Shown here one piece after another: positions 55,501 to 64,000 of a stretch of 64,000 nt of DNA. Origin of the DNA: Perkinsus olseni (taxonomy: Eukaryota; Perkinsozoa; Perkinsida); the NCBI GenBank assembly GCA_013115125.1, contig JABANN010000051.1, positions 33,868-97,867 of the forward strand. Direction: 5' to 3'. The first letter of the stretch is position 1. Every line of letters begins with the position of its first letter. The notes beneath the pieces were generated by a model that ran no database searches, was not told the DNA's origin, and saw only the letters and a program-made list of their open reading frames with translations. A program made the translations under genes and the position numbers.

Positions 55501-58500
55501 TCGAAGTTGACTCTAGGCGGCTCGATCACCTCGATCATCTCCAAGCACTCCCCCCTCGGCGAGGCGTCCTCGCTGACGATTGTTGTTAATCTCAGGTTGC
55601 TAGGTGCCAGGGAGCAGCGGATAGCCGAGAGAGTTTTACAACATCAGGTGAGATTTTCAGCGACATCATTGCTTGTGCTTCTCCGTTCTTCCTAGGGGAG
55701 GGCTGATAAATAATTTAGCAGTAGCTACTCTCTCGGGAGGGAAAGTCAGCTCGACCGACCTTGTGAGTGTGAGAAATATGAAGGAGTCCCGTTCACTGAT
55801 AGTTTGATTTTCGTTATAGCTCATTCACGTTACTTGGTAGTCCGTAGCTCGGCGAGTGTTGGCTCCTGTCAAGTCGCGGATGTTTTCAGAACCAAGAACT
55901 GACTCTGCCTTTCCTCGAACCCTGGTTCAAAGAGCTCGTACCAGCCCTGCTTATTGCCATATGTTGTCCAGCCGATATCGAGAAGGCAGACCAGGATGAA
56001 GGGTTCGAGATCGAGCCATTTGTGGACTTCCGCGAGGTAGTGGCTAAGTGGCCATGGATGCTTCGGACCTGTCGTCGGCTCGCGTGAGTAGCGTACTGAG
56101 ATAGAATTTTCAGACAGTTGTCATGCGTGAGGTTAGCGAGTTGTCTTGAACTGATGTAGTAGCACTACAGTAGCTGAAGTTATCATGTAGAGTTGAGCTG
56201 CAGCGTATTTGAGATTGGGCGTGCAGTTGAAGGGCAGAAGGCAGTCGAGTTGTTATCTCCGCCGTCGTTGTTTCAGTCCTGCGCCCAAGTCATTTCGGAT
56301 AGTTGCTCAATAGTCGACCCTGAATGGATCATTGAGCAGATCGGAGAAACATTGTCGCAGTGTTGTCAGACAGATCAGGTGAGGGTGTTGGTATGATGTC
56401 GCTCCTAGCGATAATGGTCCCCTAGGCGTCCGGTCTGGTCCGTGCCCCCTGGCAGCGCGTGGAGGCATGCATTTACGTTCTCACTGCAGTAGCACCCAAA
56501 GCTTTCGCTGGTCAGGACGAGGTGACTGCTTGTTGATGTCTCAGTAGTCAGTCTTAGAAATGATGGCGTTCAGGTCATTCCGGGGCTGTTGCGGTTGTTG
56601 CCCAAGTTGGACTACCCATCGGAAGGCTTACCTGCATTGTTGCTGCGGACAGGGGCTGGTAGTAGCAGTAGAGTGGGCTCTTACTGCTTCGTTCAACGAC
56701 GCTCTTATAAGCATATCGTTGATTGAAAGACAGCGAGTCAAAGAGAATCTTCGCGCCTGATATATGCAGAATCGTGGAGTTGATAGCGCTATATCGGCAG
56801 CAAAGAGAAAATTTTTGCGTTCGAATCAGGTCGCATAGTACTGTACACAAGCTGCTACCTGGCGGAGCAGAAGGAGCTCTGCGTGACTCTACTCAACTTC
56901 TTCTGCGAGACTATCATCCCAGGTAGGGTCGCCCAACCCCACCTCAGAAAGACGCTTTGAGTACTGTTAGTTCTTCCTACGGTATCGACTAGCGGAGGAG
57001 CCTCGAGGGACATCCTCAAGCTGTCGCAGAAAGTGTGTACTGATGCGGTGAAGACGGTACGCTCTCAGTGAGAGGAGCTGTTGCGCAAGAGTTGGTGATG
57101 GCAGGTTCTGATGGCGGCTCGAATGATGTTGGTACAGAGTCTTGCGGAGAAGGACAGGCCACAGTGGGAGCACCTCGTCCAGGGACTGGTAGTTGATCAT
57201 TGATATGGTGGACCGATCGTCACCATTGTCGTTCCCTTGCAGGCCTCGGTATGTTTATTGCCCACTTTGGACATTGATGCACGAATTAGTATTGTTACCG
57301 GCCTGGGATCGGTCTTTGCCGTGCTGCCTGCCTGGGAGCAGATCACGGCGAGTTTGAAGGACTTCTGCAGGTAGATGGGAGGTGGTTATGAGACCATCTA
57401 CTATGCTTGTCTCTACCATCGGGCTGGGCGACCGCTACGCCCGGATAAGTAGTTGGTGACTAGTTTGTAGCCAGTGAGGGTAGTGCGTAGGGGGAGACTC
57501 CGTCTTGCCCTTAGCGCTAGTTGTGAGAGAATTCGTAAACGGTGAATGCACTGCTCTTTTGGACTGCCTGAGTAATGTGACTGAGCTGTTCTCCCCATTC
57601 TATCAGGCTAACAGCGGAGCCCTTGACGAAGGCCCTGCAGGACTATCGGCCTCCACGCAACAACATGGTGTCTGGGCCACCGGCAGTCAAGTTGTTCCTA
57701 GCGAGCCTCAGCTGTTGTGGACATATCCGCAACGAGTACGTGCGCGACCTCTCACACAGGCCCCCGCTTGTTGTGATTTGTCATCGCTATGTTTCCTGTC
57801 AGCTACTCTGCGGACGATGAGCCCACGACCCACCCATTGCTGGCTAATCTAGAAGAGTACTGGTCGACTGTTCAGCAGGTGGTGATGTCGGTCGTTATTT
57901 ATCACCAAGATCTCTCCCAGCAGCTGTGTAAGTTAGTTCATTCACCGTTAAACCGTGGATAAGCGAGCGGGCTTTAGCTGTCCCTTGCGGAATCATCGGT
58001 CTTCCCTGATCTCGACAGAAGCTCTAGCAAGTCGCCGAATATTGTGGGCGAATAGACCATCGTGCATCATGCAGCTTCGTATGATGCTTGTTACCGCTAT
58101 AGCCTATGGCGATAACAGAGCCGCTTGTCTGTACTTTGCTGTCACACCTACTCTGAGTCTAGCTGAGAGGGCCTCAGCGCTTTCCTTCATGATTAACGCC
58201 CGCAAAGGCCCGGAAGAGGCACTCCTTATACTGAGTATTCGACTATCTCATCTAGTGGGCTACTTTGTAGTCCCCCCCCCTCGCAGGACGGAACATCGTT
58301 GAACGCTGTTGGTGTACAGGTGTTGCATTTGGGCACATTTTCGCTTACACTCGAGACGTCGCCCCACAGTCGGCGGTTTTCATACCGACGCTACGTGAGT
58401 CCACATGAATTATGTGGCGCGTGAGGAAACTGGCTCTTTGATCAGAGCTGGTGTCAGAGGCGTTCAGGGCGGCACCGTTGAGCTGTTGGATGCAGTTGGT

Positions 58501-60330
58501 CAGGACTTTCGTGGCTCTGTTCGGAGAACTCACCCGGGTGAGGGGCCCTCGCTTTCTCCACTTCCTGTGAGTAACGTTGGTGTTATCAGGTCCATACGGA
58601 GTTGGTCAACACGCTGTGCGATCTCAGTGCTACCTTCGTGGCCCACAGTAGGTCTACTTGGGTAGGAGCGTTCGGTACCAAACTTCTTTGAATTCACGTC
58701 TCCTTTGATACTGAGTGGATAATCGCTTCTGTGATCTGTGGTGCAGTGCAAACACAGGGAGCTCTACTGTTCCCTATGCGATTCAAAGCCTCGTTCGGGG
58801 ACCGTAAGACGTCCGGCGCCTTCATCTGAAGTCCACTGGGCACCGGGCTGCTTTCGCGGTCTAATATCAACCAACTTACCTATCTTATCTAATATCAACT
58901 TACTTATCAGTAGCTCCTCGTACCGCGGCTTAGATCTCGCGTCTTTCTCGGCGCATCAGGAATGTTTCTAGTTGCTTTGATTGGCCTATTGGCGTATCTA
59001 AGGTTCATCCCTGCAGCAGAGCAACATGTCCTTAACAGCCCTCACGACAGACGAGAGTAAGATGGTGGCCGAGACCTACCTCGTTCTCGGCGAAGTTCTC
59101 AGATTTGTCGATCTGGTAAGCGTGAGACTCACCCTTGGAGACAGGCCTCGTAGTTGATCCTTGATCTCAGGTGCATGTGGTTCTGCCAGCGGGGTGGCTG
59201 CTTCCAACGACTAAGCTAGCTATTGCATGTTTAGAGGCTGCCCCGATCGATGTAAGTTGGCGGGGGTGCATCTGAGCGTGGGGGCGCTGCCCGGCGACCC
59301 ATTTTTACTACTATGCGATGATGCGTGCTTCGTTGTTCTTCATGGGAGACGCTCGTAGTGGCACCACCCCACAACGGTCGGGGGTCGTGATCGTATCTTA
59401 TGTCGACCCATGGCGATCATGAAATAATGGGCAGGCACAAACTCAGCCAGCGATAGCAGCGATGCTGCACTTCCTCGAACGTTTGGTCACCTGGACCGAC
59501 CCGCCGCCGATCATTCATGCCGCCGAGGACACAGAGAGGGTTTGCCAGGAGAACTGCCAGCTGGTGAGCCCACCTCGGGTCTCCTGAATCGGTATACCTT
59601 CTCCTTTCAGGTACGCCAGATACTCCTCTCGTCCTTTTCTAACGACGCTTCTGGTGGTACGGTATTGGACCACATGCTGCTGGCTCTGGTGCAGATATGG
59701 GCCGACAAATGTGATGGATATCCTCAGGTCAGCTCCTCAACGCACGTAGTCTCGTGATTTCGAGGATATATATTGTTCATGATTGTCATCGATCAACGGT
59801 ATCATAATCAACGCCGGTGTCGATTATTGGGACCCTTGTGGACCGTCTCTGCCAGTCTACTACAATCCTCAATGAACGAAACCTCTTTGTTGTTTTTCAA
59901 TGATTCCCGCAGGTTCTCCCTACCACTGGAGGCATCCTCCGCACTATGCTGTTGTCAAGTTTCCGTGACCGAACCGTGGAATCTTTAGTAAGTCCCAGTA
60001 TGGCTTCACGATCCTCATCAACCACGTAGTATCGGTTTGGAATCTTAGCATTCCATGTTTTATCATAAGGAGAGCTTTCGCGTGGATTGCTTTCTGCTGC
60101 TCAGAGTAAGGTCATGGCTGAGCCGCTGAGCTTCCTATCACCGGAGCAGAGGCAGAACGTAGTGTCTAAGCTGGTCACGGATAGGGTAGGTTCAATAAGG
60201 AATCTTCGCTGTGCGCAAGATATCCTCTGATCAGGCTGATGTTCGCGTCTTCGGCCGTATTGTCCAAACGATGGCTAAAGAATTCCACGCCGAAAGGAAG
60301 AGAGCGAAGTACGGCAGTTCTTCGATTTGA
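52521..60330 (+). CDS. Importin-beta superfamily karyopherin (IPO13/transportin-3 type)
   Basis: Karyopherins of this group are HEAT-repeat carriers that move proteins such as SR factors through nuclear pores with Ran. Exon 1 (52521-52571) is MTVPNDPRQLGEAIVQQ. The next exon (from 52891) starts VNLLHTSPAAAKSVTAALEE and contains AEHYAAHALATKIQLKAVP, the importin N-terminal pattern. Later exons include PPMGKLSILSQLPDELMSTK near 53470-53530, NECIVVFRKWIKLAR near 53785, and MVLAIAEAIIVLGRQLSEAI near 54464. FVDFREVVAKWPWMLRTCRR follows near 56020-56085, then APWQRVEACIYVLTAVAPKA near 56440-56500, which aligns with the central W-E helices of TNPO3. Helical C-terminal blocks follow (FGHIFAYTRDVAPQSAVFIP near 58325, MLHFLERLVTWTD near 59463, LVTDRADVRVFGRIVQTMAK near 60172-60275). 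It ends at TGA 60328-60330. Some twenty or more exons make the model approximate. A frame ending near 55187 leaves some chance that two genes were merged. Confidence 0.6.
54366..54455 (+). repeat. Trinucleotide-repeat intron in the karyopherin gene
   Basis: This 90-nt intron joins TTDTTDKDSGR to FEMVLAIAEAII. It opens with GTAGTAGCAGTAGTAGTGG, and the same unit recurs about 30 nt later (54396-54414). The acceptor is TTTCAG at 54450-54455. The frame is open across it, but the bordering exons match the family only when it is removed. Confidence 0.6.
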
Positions 60331-60391
60331 GGCGGAGCGAAGCACGCTCAAACTGCTGAAAAAAAACTAGGATTACTACTACTATCATATA

Positions 60392-60823
60392 ATGCTTGAC
60401 GTTTCAAAAGATGCTATCGTGTGCTTGCGTGTAGTACCTCACCAATCGGTTGGTTATGATCATATCGCTAGCGTTGATCTACGTTCGCGTAGCCATAGTC
60501 CAGCCATCATGAAGGGCCTCCTTCTGCCTGGCATCGGCCGAGACCTTGGTGTGCCTTGCGATAAGGCTCGTGAGGATCCAGGAACGGAGCCTCGGAGCAA
60601 GGTGGGAAAGCTCTCTTGGTTCGACCGCATGCTCATGTCGCTCGAACGGCATGCGCCAGTCCCACTGCTCTTCCGTTGCCATACACGTTACGAGGCTGTT
60701 AACCATCTGTTGACTCTTCTCAGGGATCGCTCTATTCGACCAGGAGTAGGATATCGACGATGGCAGACACCCCTCTCACTGATGGATCTACTACCCGCCA
60801 GCCGGAGTAGGCCTCCCTCGTAG
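60392..60823 (+). CDS. Hypothetical 143-residue open frame
   Basis: An ATG-initiated frame lies between the karyopherin stop and the kinase. It has no recognisable motif. It is rich in Arg, Leu, Ser and Pro (for example KVGKLSWFDRMLMSLERHAP and ASRSRPPS at the end). It overlaps the likely first exon of the AGC kinase in another frame, so it may be a chance frame within that gene's 5' leader. Confidence 0.2.
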   Translation: MLDVSKDAIVCLRVVPHQSVGYDHIASVDLRSRSHSPAIMKGLLLPGIGRDLGVPCDKAREDPGTEPRSKVGKLSWFDRMLMSLERHAPVPLLFRCHTRYEAVNHLLTLLRDRSIRPGVGYRRWQTPLSLMDLLPASRSRPPS

Positions 60824-62868
60824 CCCACGATAACGGAGTCGTTGCTGCTTCAGAGCGGGTGGGAATGATAGGCCGGTATTTGAGGAAGCGGAGATGGGTG
60901 GGAAGAAACTCAGTCAGGATGATTTTGAAGTGGTCGGCAGTCTTGGATACGGCGGGTAAGCCTTGATATCAGTTGGTTGGAGGTTGGTGCTGTTACTGCG
61001 GGAGCACTGATGGACGCTGGGGGCTGTTCCGAGGACCTGGGCATATGATTGGCTTTCGGAAATGCGTCCGCTGATTTTAAAGGCTTACACGCATGTATCT
61101 TGCGCTGACTTCCTCCGGATGCTTTGCCTCCTTCATTTTTCATATAACATCTCTTTTATAAGTATGCGCTTTAGTTTCGTCATATCGGAATCTTGATTCT
61201 CTCGGGTGAGCAGGTACGGTGTGGTACGGCTGGTCCGTTGGGCCGTCGATCATAAGCTTTACGCTATGAAGTCGGTGGATAAATGGGCTCTGATAGAAAG
61301 ACGCAACACAGGGGACCAGCGAGTGGTAGGCTCCTTGTCGACACACCCTGCGCCAGACTCGGTTGTCTTAGGTCCAGCGGCTTGCTGACGAACGGGACTT
61401 CTACGCCTTTGCTTCTCATGACTGTCCTTTCTTGGTGCAGTTTGTAATAGGGAGGGAGCCTCGTAGACAGTCGCACTCGGAATGGTGCTCAGGTTGGCAG
61501 CTTTCAATCTTCCAAGAGATTCTACTTTGTCTTGGAGTTCTGCAGCGGGGGAGAGTTGCTGGACAGGGTAATGCTGGTCGTGGTGTTCTCCTGAGGGACT
61601 CGCGAGCACTCAGTGGGCGGACTAGTCAACCCCCAAGGTCTTCGTGAAAAATGTAACCACCGAGCTTCTGTTCATCTGTCTCGCGCGGAGCTCAAGGCTT
61701 CAGTATAAAAGGGCGCCATCGTCGTATAGATTGCTGATAAAATCAGTGCTGCCGTGCGATATCGTTTCACGCAGAGGTTGTATGCCCGTCCACTAGAACC
61801 ATAATAGTCTCGGGCGAATCGTTCCGAGTGCTCGTCGTCGATATAATTGTTGTTGGTAACAGGTGAGGCATTGCGGTGGCAAGTTGCCCTTGGAGGCTTT
61901 TAAGGTCTACATTGCTGAGCTCTGCATAGCAATCGATTTTATTCACAGTAAGCACCATGCCATCCACAGGTACTACCATTGTATCCGTCCCCTCAGCTCT
62001 TCCACTACTGTTGTCGGTCTCCTTTTCAATCTCAGGGACATCAAGTTAGAGAACGTTCTGATAGGCTCGGACGGTCACGTGAGGCTCACTGATTTCGGCT
62101 GCTGTACGTCAGGGCTCAAGGCCGGCTCCATCGAAACTGCGTCATCTCAGGCAAGCCTAATCTTAATCGCTTTGGCGGCGGGACGAACAGTGTGATAGGC
62201 TTCTCGATCGACATCATGCCGCCTGAGTTTTTCACTGGTAATAACTGAAACCTTCTCCGCCTTTCGATGATGATCGTCTGTCAGGGAGCGGCTACGGCTA
62301 CCCGCTGGACTGGTTCCAGCTCGGGATTCTAGGGTGAGCACTGCGGTGTAGACCTCAATAAGGAGGTGTTATGGCAGGTTTGAAATACTTAATGGTAGAC
62401 ACCCATTCGGCAGTTTCTCGGCGGACCCTGATGAAGAGCAGAAGTGGTACCCGCCTAGATATGTGAGGCTTGATCGTTGCCACTCGAATCGCAGCTAGAG
62501 GTGTCAGAATGGCGACGTGCCACCGGAATATCAAGAGCTGGTTAATGGCCTGCTGCACCCGGACCCCGGAAAAAGGTGGAGTACTCTCGACCGCGTGAAG
62601 GGGTCTACTTTGTTCGAAGGGTTTAACTGGGGAGCCGCAGCCAGGAAGGAATTACAGGTATCGAGCAGGTCATTCTCGCGGGGGTTGTCTCTTTACTGGC
62701 AGACCGAACGACCTCGATGTGATCCGGGATTAATGGCAAGGAAGTTCGCTTTCCTGTCAGGTACCTTGGTTGCCGCCTAAAGTAGACAAAAGCCCGAAAG
62801 AAGAGCCTGGCGGGCCGGACGATACCGCCCTCTGTACTAGCCTCGCGGGAGTATGCTTGTTTGTGTAG
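60760..62868 (+). CDS. AGC-family Ser/Thr protein kinase (PKA/PKG-like)
   Basis: Exons spell an AGC kinase. A likely first exon begins MADTPLTDGSTTRQP at 60760, followed by MGGKKLSQDDFEVVGSLGYG near 60894, the glycine-rich loop. YGVVRLVRWAVDHKLYAMKS with the catalytic Lys follows near 61214-61270. LADERDFYAFASHDCPFLVQ lies near 61381-61443, FVLEFCSGGELLD near 61525-61565 and LEAFKVYIAELCIAIDFIHS near 61890. The catalytic loop HRDIKLENVL is split by an intron, and SDGHVRLTDFGCC carries the DFG near 62070-62105. The activation segment continues NSVIGFSIDIMPPEFFTG, then SGYGYPLDWFQLGIL. DVPPEYQELVNGLLHPDPGK follows near 62515. The C-terminal AGC tail reads VPWLPPKVDKSPKEEPGGPD, stop 62866-62868. 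PPE stands in place of APE. Catalytic residues are intact. The subfamily cannot be fixed; no cyclic-nucleotide domain is seen. Confidence 0.75.
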
Positions 62869-63772
62869 AATAGTGTCACTTCTCATCTTTGTTTGTGTCG
62901 TTATGAATATCAGTTGATTAACATTGATCAAAGTCCGTGAGGTAGGAGTAGCCCCTGCTGATAGCGGCCCGGAATGGGTCGTGGCAGTCTGTACCCCAGT
63001 ACGACCCTTTGCTATACAGGCATGGACGAGAGAGCGGTGCTCATGGGCGACTAGGAATATGAAAATTTTGTTCCTGTATACAGACGTGTATTGGCGATTT
63101 GTGTACGGAAATTTCTGTTGGAGACAGACTACCCTCCCTAGCGGGGGCGGTCCTGATGCGGCCTTGGTCACTCCGAACGCTGCGCTGCAGGTCGCCGGCG
63201 AACCTCCATAACCGACCACTACGACCCTCTGCCGCTTCGACGGTTCAGCTTCTGTTACAACCAATTCACCGCTAAGGACGCCGATGTGACCCCTCGTAGT
63301 GCCTAGGATATTACTTCTGAGTGTCACTGTAGCTTCGTCAGGTTCCGAGGATATTCATAACACTTCGAGTGAGGACGGCATGTGAAGGAGAGAGGACAGC
63401 GGAATGCCAAGATTTGACTTGGCGATTTTTTAAACTTGACTGTGCTTTTTTGAGCCCCTTGCTGTTTTACCGGGTGAGGGAGATCAGGGAAGTCTCCCTC
63501 GGCAGCACAGTGTGTGAGGAGCAGTTTCACCATTTGAGTGTAAATAACGGAGTCCGTCGACGGGGGCACATGCCTCCCGTTGAAGCAGCTGAGGAGTACT
63601 GCGGCATTTCATCGTTTGACTGCAGGAATATTTCGTACACGGGCCTCCCTACCTTTACCATAAGAACCATCTTGTCGCCAGATCTGGCTTTCTCGGCCCG
63701 GGTGCCTTGAGTTGGTCTGGGCGATAACGGGGGATTCCAAAGCACTTGTGATTTGTTGTTGTTGTTGTTGTT
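62869..63772. other. Intergenic stretch upstream of PP2A-A
   Basis: No exon with family resemblance is seen. A short (TTG)n run, about six units, lies at 63753-63771 directly before the PP2A-A start codon and forms its presumed 5' leader. Confidence 0.4.
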
Positions 63773-63931
63773 ATGACTACTTCAGTAGCAGTACCCGGGG
63801 CGGTGGATGTCGCCCCGACGGTCTCAGAGTCTCGAGGGGAGGCCTCGGCAGCGCTCTATCCGATAGCACTACTCATTGACGAGCTCCGCAGTGAGGATGT
63901 TGACCTGAGAATCAACGCGATGAATCAACTG

Positions 63932-64000
<69 letters not shown>
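63773..64000 (+). CDS. PP2A 65-kDa scaffold subunit A, first exon (gene runs off the window)
   Basis: The A subunit is a 15-HEAT-repeat scaffold that holds the catalytic and regulatory subunits of protein phosphatase 2A. The ATG at 63773 gives MTTSVAVPGAVDVAPTVSES. HEAT repeat 1 follows, ALYPIALLIDELRSEDVDLR and INAMNQL, which matches the conserved start of the family (LYPIAVLIDELR). The N-terminal extension before the first repeat is somewhat longer than usual. Exon 1 ends at 63931 with CTG, followed directly by a GTA repeat that fills the window to its end and would be the intron donor. If read through it would give a poly-Val run, which the family does not have there. Confidence 0.85.
63932..64000 (+). 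repeat. (GTA)n microsatellite, at least 23 units, at a splice donor
   Basis: Sixty-nine bases of perfect GTA repeat begin immediately after the last codon of PP2A-A exon 1 and reach the window edge, so the full length is unknown. Every unit is a potential GT donor. Confidence 0.97.

Overview
The window looks like nuclear DNA of a unicellular eukaryote, most likely an alveolate close to Perkinsus. This is an inference. Almost every recognisable gene is cut into small exons by short GT-AG introns, mostly about 35-90 nt. GC content is balanced, genes are closely spaced on both strands, and one gene encodes a secreted subtilisin-like protease that recalls the perkinsin-type proteases of Perkinsus. 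There are no operons, CRISPR arrays or bacterial signals. Many real exons are shorter than 60 codons, so genes were recovered by joining exons in frame across splice sites and matching family motifs.

Layout. 1-6.2 kb (minus): two tandem flavin-containing monooxygenase (FMO) genes, the first cut by the left edge. 6.4-9.3 kb: two diverged copies of an unknown coding sequence in otherwise empty DNA. 9.5-12.25 kb (minus): a VHS domain protein with GAT-like helices, a sorting-adaptor type. 12.4-14.76 kb (minus): ALG7/DPAGT1, the first enzyme of N-glycan assembly. 15.94-16.23 kb: an AT-rich element of nested inverted repeats. 17.07-22.67 kb (plus): an NRPS-like adenylation, carrier and reductase enzyme with an extra C-terminal domain. 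22.9-24.9 kb (plus): a large helical protein of unknown role. 26.66-28.36 kb (plus): a secreted histidine acid phosphatase. 29.25-32.87 kb (minus): a protein with three Neuralized-type domains, an IQ motif and a Ser-rich tail.

34.4-36.4 kb (plus): Sm protein G, a small RRM protein and tRNA-Ser(AGA). 36.8-38.9 kb (minus): a BRAP/IMP-like ubiquitin ligase. 40.9-42.45 kb (minus): casein kinase 1, head-to-head with V-ATPase subunit E (43.39-44.21 kb, plus). 45.5-46.5 kb (minus): the subtilisin-like protease. 47.46-52.17 kb (plus): SPB1/FTSJ3 rRNA methyltransferase. 52.5-60.3 kb (plus): a many-exon importin-13/transportin-3 type karyopherin. 60.8-62.9 kb (plus): an AGC-family protein kinase. 63.77 kb to the right edge (plus): the first exon of the PP2A scaffold subunit A, whose first intron opens with at least 23 GTA repeats.

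Most genes are core housekeeping: RNA processing and ribosome assembly (SmG, RRM protein, SPB1), nuclear import, vesicle acidification and sorting (V-ATPase E, VHS protein), N-glycosylation, and signalling (CK1, AGC kinase, PP2A). The accessory part is the left 33 kb, which holds the tandem oxygenases, the NRPS-like reductase, the acid phosphatase and the multi-Neuralized protein. The most unusual DNA-level signals are introns that begin with GTA/GTG trinucleotide arrays, a perfect 24-bp hairpin inside a long intron, a 30-nt intron, and the AT-rich inverted-repeat element.
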